A stretch of 64,000 nt of DNA from Oscillospiraceae bacterium (GTDB lineage Bacteria > Bacillota > Clostridia > UMGS1810), in assembly GCA_015068825.1 (NCBI GenBank), contig SVJU01000001.1, positions 1 through 64,000 of the forward strand. Reading direction: 5' to 3'. The position numbers and the translations under genes are program-made. The notes beneath the pieces were generated by a model that worked only from the letters and a program-made list of their open reading frames with translations, had not been told where the DNA came from and ran no database searches. Each line of letters begins with the position of its first letter. Positions within the stretch are counted from its first letter, which is position 1. This document shows, piece after piece, positions 16,744 to 25,779 of this stretch.

Positions 16744-17751
16744 GTGCCACTTTTAAAAACTTATGAGATTTCAATAGATTTGGGCTCGTCAATGTTAAGA
16801 GTTGATGTTAAAAATCAGGGATTGGTTTTTAATGAAGCAAACCTTATAGCGGTAAATGCAAATACAGGTAAGCTTATTGCAATTGGCGACAGAGCCAAAA
16901 GCATGATTGGAAGACAAAACTCAAACATTTCAATTATTCAGCCTGTTAAAAATGGTGTAATATCTGATTTTGACGCCTGCGGACTTGTTATTAAATATCT
17001 TATAGACAAATTTTGTAAAGGCACACTTATACGACCTCTTCTTACTATTGGAATCAGTCCTGCTACATCAGAAATTGATCAGCATCTATTGATTGAAGCG
17101 GCACTTAATGCGGGTGCTAAAAAAGTTTATCTTTTAAAAAAACCTGTTGCAGCAGCCCTTGGAAATGGTGTCAATGTTACAAATGCATCGGGCAGACTCA
17201 TTGTTGATATAGGCTCGGATTCAACAAATATTGGTCTGGTATCGCTTGGAACTGTTGTTTCAAATACCACAATAGATATAGGTTCTGGTGATTATGACAA
17301 CAAAATAATTGAACACATCAAGAAAAAACACTCAATTCTTATAGGCAAAATCACCGCTGAAAGAGTTAAAATGATGATTGGGTCGGTTATTAAAAAAGAT
17401 GAAATGGAGTATTTCGAAATTAAAGGAAAAAACCTTAAAAAAGGAATTCCTGCCGCAAAGAGAATTTCATCAAAAGAAATTGCAACTTTATTCAGACCTG
17501 ATGTTAAAAAAATTATAGAGGCAATTTATGATGTTATTTCAAACACACCGGTTGAGCTTGAGAGTGATGTAAGGCAATACGGAATAATTCTTACCGGCGG
17601 CGGAAGTATGATATATGGCATTGATACTCTTATTGCAAATACATTAAAACTTAAGGTTGTGGTGTCGGAACAACCTCTTAACAGTACGGTTATGGGTATA
17701 GCTAAAGCAACCGATCAGAGAGTAAGTCTTGATAAACTTGGCATTATGTAG
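16744..17751 (+). CDS. Divergent MreB/Mbl-like actin homologue
   Basis: A 335-residue protein of the MreB/Mbl actin-like family (ASKHA fold). The N-terminal half follows MreB closely (IDLGSS, IGDRAKSMIGR, PVKNGVISDFD), and the C-terminal LTGGGS adenosine motif is intact. The two phosphate loops differ: GTAN-type phosphate-1 reads GSSM, and the DIGGGT phosphate-2 motif reads DIGSDS. Nucleotide binding or hydrolysis may therefore be altered. The start is GTG (16744), 8 nt after AGAGG. It is a single gene without mreC/mreD; a cell-shape or envelope-scaffold role is inferred from the family only. Confidence 0.8.
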   Translation: MPLLKTYEISIDLGSSMLRVDVKNQGLVFNEANLIAVNANTGKLIAIGDRAKSMIGRQNSNISIIQPVKNGVISDFDACGLVIKYLIDKFCKGTLIRPLLTIGISPATSEIDQHLLIEAALNAGAKKVYLLKKPVAAALGNGVNVTNASGRLIVDIGSDSTNIGLVSLGTVVSNTTIDIGSGDYDNKIIEHIKKKHSILIGKITAERVKMMIGSVIKKDEMEYFEIKGKNLKKGIPAAKRISSKEIATLFRPDVKKIIEAIYDVISNTPVELESDVRQYGIILTGGGSMIYGIDTLIANTLKLKVVVSEQPLNSTVMGIAKATDQRVSLDKLGIM

Positions 17752-17756
17752 CAAGC

Positions 17757-17785
17757 TTGAATTAAAGCTGATATTATGATATAAT
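17757..17785 (+). promoter_or_regulatory. Predicted promoter of the NDP-sugar dehydratase operon
   Basis: TTGAAT (17757-17762) and a perfect TATAAT (17780-17785) with a 17-nt spacer, directly after the MreB-like stop. Confidence 0.7.
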
Positions 17786-17831
17786 CAAAAGGTATATTTT
17801 GTTTGGAATAGAACTTACAGGAGGAATAATT

Positions 17832-19715
17832 TTGAAGATTATAAAAACACCGGTATTTTTTATTGTAGATGTAATATTTGTTGCTATGGGCTTTGTGCTG
17901 TCCGAAATGCTTTTGTTTTCGGTGTCAAAGTTTAATTCATTGTTTGTTTCAATGGATTACCAGCTTATTTTAAATCTTTTGTTTTCGGTTTTTGCTTATA
18001 TGATAATAATGTCAATAGGCGGAATTTATCGCAATTCATGGTTTAATGCAGGGCTTAATGAGTATATACGCCTTGCTTTTTGCGTTTTTTTGTCAATGCT
18101 TGTAAATATTATTTTCAGTCTTATTCTGAGTAAAACAAAACTTACTTCAACGAGTGTGGGTGATATGATAAAAGCAGATATTCTTACTACAATAATTTCG
18201 CTCATGCTTCTTGCAGGATTCAGACTTAGTGCAAAAATTATATATGATACAGGTGCAAAAAACTCTCCTGACCGTGATAAAAAGAAACTTCTTATTATTG
18301 GTGCAGGACAGGCATGCCACATGCTTATTTCTGACATTAAGGTGAACGAAAATTTAAATTACAATATTGTGGGAATTATTGACGATAATCCATCATTAAG
18401 AAATATGAATGTTTACGGCTATCGTGTTTTTGGAAACAGACACGACATTATAAATGTGTGTGCAAAACACGATATCGACGATATCATTGTTGCAATTCCT
18501 TCTGCAAAAGAAGATAATCTTCAGGAAATTTTAAAAATATGTTCTTTAACAGATTGTAATGTTAAAATGCTTCCAAGTATAGACGAGATGCTTGATTCTA
18601 CAAAAAACATTTCCAAAAAAATAAGAAAAGTAAAAATTGAAGATTTACTTGAAAGAGAACCTGTTGTTTTGGAAAATGATAAAATTGCCGAAGAAATAAG
18701 CGGTAAGACAATACTTGTAACAGGTGGCGGCGGTTCAATAGGAAGTGAGCTTTGCCGTCAGATTGCGTTGTTTAAACCTGAAAAACTTATAATTTTAGAT
18801 ATTTATGAAAATAATGCTTATGACCTTCAGAATGAACTTGTAAGAAAGTACCCTGAACTTAATCTTGTTGTGCTTATTGCATCGGTAAGAGATGAAGAAA
18901 GATTATTCGATATTTTTGAAACTTATAAACCTGAAATTATTTTCCATGCCGCGGCACATAAGCATGTTCCTTTAATGGAAAACAACCCCTGCGAAGCTAT
19001 TAAAAACAATGTTTTTGGTACATACAATGTTGCTAAATGCGCCAGCAGATATGGCAGCAAAAAATTTGTTATGATTTCTACCGATAAAGCGGTTAATCCT
19101 ACAAATGTTATGGGCGCAACAAAAAGAATGTGCGAAATGATTGTGCAGTCTTTCCAGACGGTGAGCAAAACCGAATTTGTTGCAGTAAGATTTGGTAATG
19201 TGTTAGGAAGTAACGGCTCGGTAATTCCGCTTTTCAAAAGGCAGATTGAGCAGGGCGGACCTGTTACGGTTACGCATAAAGAAATTACAAGGTTTTTTAT
19301 GACAATTCCCGAGGCGGCTCAGCTTGTGCTTCAGGCATCGAACTATGCAAAAGGTGGAGAAATTTTTGTCCTTGATATGGGAAAACCTGTTAAAATTTAT
19401 GATCTTGCGATAAATTTGATAAAATTATCAGGATATAAACCCAATGTTGATATTGATATTGAAGTAACAGGTTTAAGACCTGGTGAAAAGCTATATGAAG
19501 AGCTACTTATGAATGAAGAAGGTCTTACAAAAACAAGACATTCAAAAATATTTGTAGGAAAGCCTGTTTTTTCTGATATAAACGAAATTGAAAATAACCT
19601 TAAAAAGCTTGAAGAAGTATTAAAAACAAACGATAACAAAAAAATTGTAGACACATTAAAACAAATTGTTCCTACTTTTGTAGCGCCTGAGGAGTTTAAC
19701 AAAAACGCAATTTAA
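17832..19715 (+). CDS. Membrane-bound NDP-sugar 4,6-dehydratase/epimerase (FlaA1/CapD/WbpM type)
   Basis: A 627-residue protein. About four N-terminal membrane helices (1-150) are followed by a CoA-binding-like Rossmann domain (IIGAGQA near 153), then the catalytic extended-SDR domain. That domain has NAD-binding TGGGGSIGSE (about 297-306) and STDKAVNPTNVMGATK (from about 415). In this long form Met replaces the usual catalytic Tyr, as in WbpM. Such enzymes convert UDP-GlcNAc to 4-keto-6-deoxy sugars for capsule or glycan synthesis. The start is TTG at 17832, 7 nt after AGGAGG. It could feed the glycosylation genes at 4-6 kb, but that is inference. Confidence 0.9.
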   Translation: MKIIKTPVFFIVDVIFVAMGFVLSEMLLFSVSKFNSLFVSMDYQLILNLLFSVFAYMIIMSIGGIYRNSWFNAGLNEYIRLAFCVFLSMLVNIIFSLILSKTKLTSTSVGDMIKADILTTIISLMLLAGFRLSAKIIYDTGAKNSPDRDKKKLLIIGAGQACHMLISDIKVNENLNYNIVGIIDDNPSLRNMNVYGYRVFGNRHDIINVCAKHDIDDIIVAIPSAKEDNLQEILKICSLTDCNVKMLPSIDEMLDSTKNISKKIRKVKIEDLLEREPVVLENDKIAEEISGKTILVTGGGGSIGSELCRQIALFKPEKLIILDIYENNAYDLQNELVRKYPELNLVVLIASVRDEERLFDIFETYKPEIIFHAAAHKHVPLMENNPCEAIKNNVFGTYNVAKCASRYGSKKFVMISTDKAVNPTNVMGATKRMCEMIVQSFQTVSKTEFVAVRFGNVLGSNGSVIPLFKRQIEQGGPVTVTHKEITRFFMTIPEAAQLVLQASNYAKGGEIFVLDMGKPVKIYDLAINLIKLSGYKPNVDIDIEVTGLRPGEKLYEELLMNEEGLTKTRHSKIFVGKPVFSDINEIENNLKKLEEVLKTNDNKKIVDTLKQIVPTFVAPEEFNKNAI

Positions 19716-19778
19716 GTTATACTAAATCAAAGGTTTTGTTAATAGAATTTAGTAATAATAATTTGGGGAATGATTTAA

Positions 19779-20477
19779 ATGAAGGATTTTGTAAGTGCGG
19801 TTATTGTTGCGGGGGGCAGCGGAACAAGAGCAAAGGTGAATGTTCCCAAACAGTTTTATGAAATTTTAAATAAGCCTGTTTTGTATTATACTGTAAAAAA
19901 GTTTTGCGACTGCAAACAGATAGATGAAATAATTCTTGTTGTGCCTTGCGATTATCTTGTATATACAAGTGACTTTGTAAAAAAGCTTGGACTTAGTAAG
20001 GTTACTAAAATCACAATTGGCGGAAAAACAAGACAGGAGTCTGTTTTAAACGGACTTGGCGAGGCAGATGAAAAATGCACATTTGTTGCAGTTCATGACG
20101 GAGCAAGACCTTTTATAGATGCTGATACAATTAAAAATTGTATTGAAGATGCAAAAAAGCATAATGGTGCAGCAGTTGGCAAAAAATGTGTTGACACATT
20201 AAAAAAAGCAGATGAAAATCTTATTATATCGCAAACAGTAAACCGCGAAGAAATATGGCAGATTAACACACCTCAGATTTTTAAAAAGGACATACTTTTA
20301 AATGCGCATCTTAGGGCTAAAAATGAAGGTATTGATGCAACAGATGATTGTGCTCTTTTAGAAAGAATGGGATATAAAATTAAAATTACGCCCACCGAAA
20401 AAAATAATCTTAAAATAACAACTCACGATGATATAAAATATATGGAGGCATTTTTAAATGGCATTAAGAATTGGTAA
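19779..20477 (+). CDS. ispD: 2-C-methyl-D-erythritol 4-phosphate cytidylyltransferase
   Basis: Third step of the MEP isoprenoid pathway: CTP plus MEP gives CDP-ME. The 232-residue length is normal. The CTP-binding AGGSGTR...PKQF block (11-26) and VHDGARPF (105-112) are clear. The gene overlaps ispF by 20 nt, so the two are translationally coupled; IspD and IspF are often adjacent or fused. Confidence 0.96.
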   Translation: MKDFVSAVIVAGGSGTRAKVNVPKQFYEILNKPVLYYTVKKFCDCKQIDEIILVVPCDYLVYTSDFVKKLGLSKVTKITIGGKTRQESVLNGLGEADEKCTFVAVHDGARPFIDADTIKNCIEDAKKHNGAAVGKKCVDTLKKADENLIISQTVNREEIWQINTPQIFKKDILLNAHLRAKNEGIDATDDCALLERMGYKIKITPTEKNNLKITTHDDIKYMEAFLNGIKNW

Positions 20478-20931
20478 TGGCTATGATGTTCATATTCTTT
20501 GCGAAGATAGAAAGCTTATTTTAGGCGGAGTGGAAATAGAGTTTGAAAAAGGGCTTTTGGGCCATTCTGATGCCGATGTTTTAGTTCACGCTATAATGGA
20601 TGCACTTTTAGGTGCAGCCAGTCTTGGTGATATAGGAAAGCATTTTCCCGATACAGACGAAAAATACAAAGGAATAAGCAGTATTATTCTTTTGGAGTAT
20701 GTTGGAAATCTATTAAAAGAAAACGGCTATACTATAAATAATATTGATTCAATTATTGTGGCACAAAGACCAAAATTAGCTCCTTATATTGAAAAAATGT
20801 GCCAGAACATTGCAGATGCATTAAAGATAAGCAAAGATGCGGTAAATGTTAAAGCTACCACAACCGAAAAGCTTGGTTTTGAAGGCGAAGGCAAGGGAAT
20901 ATCGGCATACAGCGTATGCCTTCTTGAATAA
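20458..20931 (+). CDS. ispF: 2-C-methyl-D-erythritol 2,4-cyclodiphosphate synthase
   Basis: Cyclizes CDP-ME 2-phosphate in the MEP pathway; a homotrimeric metalloenzyme of 157 residues. Zinc ligands are visible in GYDVH (Asp10, His12) and LVHA (His44), with the LGHSDAD loop (34-40) and the C-terminal [13 protein letters not shown] signature. The intermediate kinase IspE is not in this window. Confidence 0.97.
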   Translation: MALRIGNGYDVHILCEDRKLILGGVEIEFEKGLLGHSDADVLVHAIMDALLGAASLGDIGKHFPDTDEKYKGISSIILLEYVGNLLKENGYTINNIDSIIVAQRPKLAPYIEKMCQNIADALKISKDAVNVKATTTEKLGFEGEGKGISAYSVCLLE

Positions 20932-20949
20932 ACGTGGAGGATTTGATTT

Positions 20950-21381
20950 ATGGAATATATTTCAAATTGCGAAAATGATACAATAAATATAGCAAAAGAA
21001 TTTGCCAAAAGCTTAAAGGCGGGCGATGTGGTTACTCTTGATGGTGACCTTGGTGCAGGTAAAACATTTTTTACATCGTCTTTATGCAAATCACTTGGTG
21101 TAAAAGATATTGTTCAAAGTCCTACATTTACAATAGTAAACGAATACCGAAACGGAAACATTCCTGTTTTCCATTTTGATGTTTACAGAATATCATCACC
21201 TGATGATATGTATGATATAGGCTTTGATGAGTATCTTTATTCAGACGGCATTTCAATAGTTGAATGGGCAGACGAGGTAAAAGAATTTTTTACAATGCCC
21301 TATTACGAAATAAGAATTTATAAAGACCTTGGTATATCCGAAAATTACAGAAGAATACAAATTAACAGGAGAAATATATGA
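20950..21381 (+). CDS. tsaE: tRNA t6A synthesis ATPase TsaE
   Basis: ATPase of the threonylcarbamoyladenosine (t6A37) tRNA-modification complex. It has 143 residues. The P-loop GDLGAGKT is at 32-39, the SPTF switch near 57-60, HFDVYR at 75-80 and VEWADE at 104-109. It overlaps tsaB by 4 nt, the usual pairing; TsaD and TsaC lie elsewhere. Confidence 0.96.
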   Translation: MEYISNCENDTINIAKEFAKSLKAGDVVTLDGDLGAGKTFFTSSLCKSLGVKDIVQSPTFTIVNEYRNGNIPVFHFDVYRISSPDDMYDIGFDEYLYSDGISIVEWADEVKEFFTMPYYEIRIYKDLGISENYRRIQINRRNI

Positions 21382-22076
21382 ACATTCTGGCAATAGATAC
21401 ATCTTCATTAAATGCTACTGTGGCACTTATGAATGATGAAAAGGTTATAGGTGAATATACAATCAGCAATAAAAAAACACATTCGCAGGTTATAATGCCT
21501 ATGATTTGTGAGCTTTTGGAAAAATGCTCACTATGTATGGATGATATTGATGTTTTCGCAACTGGGATTGGTCCCGGTTCATTTACAGGACTTAGAATTG
21601 GCATTGCAACTGCAAAAGCACTTTGTCAGGCAAAACAAAAAAAGATTATAGGTATATCGTCACTTGCATCACTTGCAAAAAATGTGTCGGATACAGAAAA
21701 AACAATATGCCCCATTATTGACGCAAGAAGAGGCGATGTTTATAACGCACTTTATAAAAACGGTGTTTGTATAAAAGAGGACAGAGCAATAAGTTTAGAT
21801 GAGCTTTTTGAAGAATTAAAAGGCAAAGATGTTTTGTTTTTAGGTGACGGTGCAATTGTGTATAAAGATAAAATAATAGAAAAAATGGGCGATAATGCTT
21901 ATTTTGCAGATATACACAATATGCTTTCAAAGGCATCAAGTATTGCCGCTTTGGCTTATAAAAGAGCAGAGCAAAAAGATTTTGATGATTATCATACTAT
22001 ACTTCCAATTTATCTTCGTTCATGTCAGGCGGAGAGAGAATATAACGAAAGAGTAAAAGAAATAAAGGAGAATTAA
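21378..22076 (+). CDS. tsaB: tRNA t6A synthesis protein TsaB
   Basis: Non-catalytic ASKHA-fold partner of TsaD in t6A formation, 232 residues. The N-terminal IDTSSLNATVAL strand and the GIGPGSFTGLRIG motif (63-75) are diagnostic. The start ATGA overlaps the tsaE stop. rpiB follows after 1 nt, and no rimI is present. Confidence 0.95.
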   Translation: MNILAIDTSSLNATVALMNDEKVIGEYTISNKKTHSQVIMPMICELLEKCSLCMDDIDVFATGIGPGSFTGLRIGIATAKALCQAKQKKIIGISSLASLAKNVSDTEKTICPIIDARRGDVYNALYKNGVCIKEDRAISLDELFEELKGKDVLFLGDGAIVYKDKIIEKMGDNAYFADIHNMLSKASSIAALAYKRAEQKDFDDYHTILPIYLRSCQAEREYNERVKEIKEN

Positions 22077-22077
22077 A

Positions 22078-22518
22078 ATGATTTTAGCAATTGGAGCAGA
22101 CCACGCAGGAGTAGAATTAAAAGAAAAAATTAAGGCTTATTTAACCGAAAAAAACTATGAGGTTAAAGATTTTGGAACACACGACACAAGTTCGGTGGAT
22201 TATCCCGATATTGCAAAAAAAGTTTGCACATCGGTTGTAAACAAAGAAGCAGACCTTGCAATACTAATTTGCGGAACAGGTATTGGAATGAGCATTTGTG
22301 CAAACAAAATAAACGGCATAAGATGCTGTGCATGTTCCGATACCTACAGTGCAAGATTAACCCGTATGCACAACGATGCAAACACTCTTGCAATTGGTGC
22401 AAGAGTTATTGGTGAAGAGCTTGCAAAGGATATTGTTGATGCGTTTTTAGGTGCTGAGTTTGAAGGCGGAAAGCATCAAAGAAGAGTTGATATGATAAAT
22501 GCACTTGAAATAAGATAA
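22078..22518 (+). CDS. rpiB: Ribose-5-phosphate isomerase B
   Basis: Interconverts ribose-5-P and ribulose-5-P. It has 146 residues with the LacAB/RpiB signatures: ADHAG (His9), DYPDIA (41-46), the catalytic Cys65 in CGTGIGMS, and RMHNDAN (96-102). The start is 1 nt after tsaB. A galactose-6-P isomerase subunit is unlikely because only one subunit is present. Confidence 0.93.
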   Translation: MILAIGADHAGVELKEKIKAYLTEKNYEVKDFGTHDTSSVDYPDIAKKVCTSVVNKEADLAILICGTGIGMSICANKINGIRCCACSDTYSARLTRMHNDANTLAIGARVIGEELAKDIVDAFLGAEFEGGKHQRRVDMINALEIR

Positions 22519-22566
22519 AAAATATGTTAATATATTAAGATAAGTTTATTTGAGGAGTAGGATATA

Positions 22567-23061
22567 ATGACAGATGCTGTTGTAGCATATTTTAGTCAGA
22601 CTAATGATATACTTGCCACATTTTTAATGTCAATATTGCCAATAGTGGAACTAAGAGGTTCAATTATTTTTGCGGCAACACAAAATGTTCCATGGTATAT
22701 AGCTTATATTGTAAGTGTAGTTGGCAATATTTTGCCAATACCTTTTATAATACTTTTTTTAAGGCCAATACTTAATTATTTAAAAAAGACAAAACATCTT
22801 GCAAAAGCAGCAGACTGGATTCAGGAAAGGTCTATGAAAAAAGCGGATAAGATTTTAAAATACGAAATTTTAGGACTTTTTATATTTGTTGCAATACCGC
22901 TTCCCGGAACAGGTGCGTGGACGGGCGCGATTATTGCGTCGCTTCTTGATATGCGTATTATAAAGGCGTTTCCAACAATAGTTTTAGGAGTTATGGCAGC
23001 CGGCGTTATTATGGTTTTGGGCAGCTATGGTTTTTGGAGCGTTATAACTCATTTGTTTTAA
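22567..23061 (+). CDS. Small multidrug export family membrane protein (COG2426)
   Basis: A 164-residue integral membrane protein with about four helices. It has the family motifs LPIVELRGSI (25-34) and PLPGTGAWTGA. The Sm_multidrug_ex family name rests on old evidence, and the true substrate is unknown. GAGGAG precedes the ATG. It lies between rpiB and metK without obvious functional linkage. Confidence 0.8.
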   Translation: MTDAVVAYFSQTNDILATFLMSILPIVELRGSIIFAATQNVPWYIAYIVSVVGNILPIPFIILFLRPILNYLKKTKHLAKAADWIQERSMKKADKILKYEILGLFIFVAIPLPGTGAWTGAIIASLLDMRIIKAFPTIVLGVMAAGVIMVLGSYGFWSVITHLF

Positions 23062-23097
23062 AATAAGAAATATTCCAATGAAAAGGTGGTTATAAAA

Positions 23098-24276
23098 ATG
23101 AGAAAATTTTTCACATCAGAATCAGTAACAGAAGGACATCCGGATAAAATCTGCGACCAGATTTCTGACGCGGTTTTGGATGCTATTATTGAAAAAGACC
23201 CAATGGCACGTGTTGCCTGCGAAACTGCAGTTACAACAGGTCTTGTTATGATAATGGGCGAAATAACAACAAGCTGTTATGTTGATATTGCAAAAATTGC
23301 AAGAAACAAAATAAGAGAAATTGGTTATGACAGAGCAAAATATGGTTTTGACTGCGATACCTGTTCTGTTTTAACATCAATAGATGAGCAGTCACCCGAT
23401 ATTGCACTTGGTGTTGATAAATCACTTGAAGCAAAAAAAGGTGAGGCGGAAGAATTTGATACAGGCGCAGGTGACCAGGGTATGATGTTTGGTTATGCGT
23501 GCGACGAAACAAAAGAGCTTATGCCGCTTCCTATATCGCTTGCTCACAAACTAAGTTTAAAGCTTTCTGAAGTTAGAAAAAACGGCACATTAACATACCT
23601 AAGACCTGACGGAAAAACCCAGGTTACTGTTGAGTATGAAAATGATGTTCCAAAAAGAATCGATACTATTGTTGTGTCTACACAGCACAGTGAAGATGTC
23701 CAAAACGCACAGATAAAAGAAGATATTATAAAATATGTTATAAACCCTGTTGTTGATAAAAATCTTCTTGATGAAAACACAAAATATCTTGTAAACCCAA
23801 CAGGTAAGTTTGTTGTAGGCGGACCTCAGGGAGATACAGGTTTAACAGGAAGAAAAATTATTGTTGATACCTATGGTGGATATGCGCGTCACGGCGGTGG
23901 TGCTTTTTCTGGAAAAGACCCGACAAAAGTAGACAGAAGTGCAGCTTATGCAGCAAGATATGTTGCTAAAAACATTGTAGCAGCACATCTTGCTAAAAAA
24001 TGTGAAGTTCAGCTTGCTTACGCAATTGGTGTTGCAAGCCCTGTTTCAATTTTAATTGATACATTCGGCACATCAGATATTGATAACGAAAAACTTGTTG
24101 AAGCTGTAAACGAAGTGTTTGACCTTCGTCCTGCCGCAATTATTAAAAATCTTGATTTAAGAAAACCAATCTATTCAAAAACAGCTTCTTATGGCCATTT
24201 TGGAAGAGAAGATATGGGCTTTAACTGGGAAAAAACCGATAAAGTTGATGCTTTAAGAGCAAAACTTGGTTTATAA
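23098..24276 (+). CDS. metK: S-adenosylmethionine synthetase
   Basis: Makes SAM from methionine and ATP. It has 392 residues, the normal length, with GHPDK (13-17), the methionine-binding [12 protein letters not shown] block (123-134) and the P-loop-like GGGAFSGKD (near 270). ATG at 23098 follows AAGGTGG; an upstream GTG at 23086 overlaps that site. The 36-nt leader is too short to hold a SAM riboswitch, so I see no direct SAM feedback here. Confidence 0.98.
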   Translation: MRKFFTSESVTEGHPDKICDQISDAVLDAIIEKDPMARVACETAVTTGLVMIMGEITTSCYVDIAKIARNKIREIGYDRAKYGFDCDTCSVLTSIDEQSPDIALGVDKSLEAKKGEAEEFDTGAGDQGMMFGYACDETKELMPLPISLAHKLSLKLSEVRKNGTLTYLRPDGKTQVTVEYENDVPKRIDTIVVSTQHSEDVQNAQIKEDIIKYVINPVVDKNLLDENTKYLVNPTGKFVVGGPQGDTGLTGRKIIVDTYGGYARHGGGAFSGKDPTKVDRSAAYAARYVAKNIVAAHLAKKCEVQLAYAIGVASPVSILIDTFGTSDIDNEKLVEAVNEVFDLRPAAIIKNLDLRKPIYSKTASYGHFGREDMGFNWEKTDKVDALRAKLGL

Positions 24277-24300
24277 TAAGTTTTAAAAATAATCACTATA

Positions 24301-24338
24301 TTACACCTCTTTGCATAATATAAAGCGAAGAGGTGTAA
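24301..24338 (+). promoter_or_regulatory. Hairpin masking the Shine-Dalgarno of the next gene
   Basis: Bases 24301-24314 pair with 24325-24338 (14 bp, one G-U wobble) around a 10-nt AT-rich loop. The 3' arm contains AGAGGTG (24329-24335 region), the only Shine-Dalgarno for the ATG at 24344. There is no U-run, so a terminator is less likely than translational control. Confidence 0.6.
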
Positions 24339-24343
24339 AGCTT

Positions 24344-24715
24344 ATGTTGACCATACTTTTTAAGTCGGTTATTGTTTTTTTAGCGTGCTATGCTCTTATT
24401 GATATTGTGCGCAGAATAATAAGTGCTGTTTTTTCAAAAGAAGTGCATATTAAAGACGATGTTTTTGTGGTTATAAAAATTAAAAACAAAAACGAAAATA
24501 TTGAAGGTGTTGTACGGAGTGTTATATGGAAAAGTCTGAGTACTTCGGGCGGTTCGTTTGTGCCAAGTATTCTTATTGTAGATATGGGCTCTGATGAAAA
24601 AACAGTTGAAATTGTGAAAAAGCTTTGTGAAGACTACGGATTTATTTATTTTACAACCGAGCAGGATTACATACAGATGAAAAATTCATTTCTGGGAGAT
24701 TTTAATGGAGAATAA
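24344..24715 (+). CDS. Small membrane-anchored protein of unknown function
   Basis: A 123-residue protein I do not recognise. One N-terminal membrane helix (about 5-25) is followed by a soluble domain. Its order of segments, a VFVVIKIKNKNENIE strand-helix followed by ILIVDMGSDEKT and a helix, recalls the first half of a GT2 nucleotide-binding fold (ENIE...VDxGSxDxT) cut off before any DxD motif. It may be a truncated or repurposed GT-like domain. The start has AGAGGTG 8-9 nt upstream, inside the hairpin. Its end overlaps the radical SAM gene by 11 nt, indicating coupled translation. Confidence 0.6.
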   Translation: MLTILFKSVIVFLACYALIDIVRRIISAVFSKEVHIKDDVFVVIKIKNKNENIEGVVRSVIWKSLSTSGGSFVPSILIVDMGSDEKTVEIVKKLCEDYGFIYFTTEQDYIQMKNSFLGDFNGE

Positions 24716-25655
24716 AAGATATTTTGCATATTCTGATTATTTAAAACAAAAATACACACAAAGGGTTTACAAACTTCCTGTAAACCTTCCTATTACCTGC
24801 CCCAACCGCGATGGAAAATGCGGTGAGGGTGGGTGTATTTTTTGCGGTGAGGTAGGCGCGGCTTTTGAAAATTTGCCTTCGACATTAAGTGTTAAAGAGC
24901 AGATAAAAGAAAATATGGCATACATAGGCAAAAAATATAAGGCAGAAAAGTTTATTGCTTATTTTCAGAATTTTACAAATACATATATGCCTCTTTCGGA
25001 TTTTGAAAGATTAGTAAACGAAGCGGTTATGGAAAATATTGTTGAAATAAGCATATCTACAAGACCTGATTGCATAAATGACGATTATATGCAGGTTTTA
25101 AAAAGGATAAAAGATGAGCATAATATAGAAATAAGCATCGAACTTGGGCTGCAGACGGTAAATTACAAAACACTGAAAAAAATAAACAGAGGGCATACCC
25201 TTGCAGAATTTATTGATGCGGTTTTATGCATTAAAAAATATGGTTTTGATATTTGTACGCATCTTATTTTAAACCTTCCGTTTGATGATGATGAAGATAT
25301 AATTGAGTGCGCAAAAATTCTTTCTGCTTTAAGAGTTAAACAGGTAAAGCTTCATTGCCTTTATATTGTTAAAAACACCAAAATGGCAGATATGTATGAA
25401 AACAAAGAATTTCAAATGGGTACATATTTTGATTATGTGGACAAGGTTATTTTGTTTTTGGAATATTTAAGTCCTGATATTGTTATTCAAAGACTTATAG
25501 GAAGGGCAAAAGAAGAGCATACACTTTTTGCAAATTATGCTACAAGCTGGTGGAAAATAAAAGACAGTATAGATGCACAAATGGAGCTTCTTGATACATA
25601 TCAGGGTAAAAAATGTGATTATCTTAACGGAAAATGCCTAAATAGGTTTATTTAA
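24705..25655 (+). CDS. TIGR01212-family radical SAM protein (YtqA-like)
   Basis: A 316-residue radical SAM enzyme of the TIGR01212/YtqA group, related to the Elp3-like branch. The cluster-binding region CPNRDGKCGEGGCIFC has Cys32, 39, 44 and 47; Cys32, Cys44 and Cys47 fit the family's spaced motif. A TIM-barrel SAM domain follows (SISTRPD, ELGLQ) with a C-terminal family extension. The reaction is unknown; RNA modification is often suggested. It overlaps the small membrane protein upstream. Confidence 0.88.
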   Translation: MENKRYFAYSDYLKQKYTQRVYKLPVNLPITCPNRDGKCGEGGCIFCGEVGAAFENLPSTLSVKEQIKENMAYIGKKYKAEKFIAYFQNFTNTYMPLSDFERLVNEAVMENIVEISISTRPDCINDDYMQVLKRIKDEHNIEISIELGLQTVNYKTLKKINRGHTLAEFIDAVLCIKKYGFDICTHLILNLPFDDDEDIIECAKILSALRVKQVKLHCLYIVKNTKMADMYENKEFQMGTYFDYVDKVILFLEYLSPDIVIQRLIGRAKEEHTLFANYATSWWKIKDSIDAQMELLDTYQGKKCDYLNGKCLNRFI

Positions 25656-25688
25656 TAAGAAAAATTAAGAAAAATATGTAAAAAACTG

Positions 25689-25718
25689 TTGTAATTTTAA
25701 AGAAAATTATGTTATAAT
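25689..25718 (+). promoter_or_regulatory. Predicted promoter of the yicC operon
   Basis: TTGTAA (25689-25694) and a perfect TATAAT (25713-25718) with an 18-nt spacer, plus the extended -10 TG at 25710-25711. It heads the long yicC-to-thiN gene run. Confidence 0.75.
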
Positions 25719-25779
25719 GAATATGTATATCAAAACGCAGAATATTTTGTGATTTTTTGCGTTTTCTGGGGGAATTATT

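Noticed and set aside
19716-19778. Terminator between the dehydratase and ispD
   Set aside because: An ACTAAAT/ATTTAGT pairing exists, but it is AT-only with a long loop and no T-run, too weak to call.
23062-23097. SAM riboswitch upstream of metK
   Set aside because: Only 36 nt separate metK from the previous gene, and no SAM-I, SAM-II or S-MK-like structure fits.
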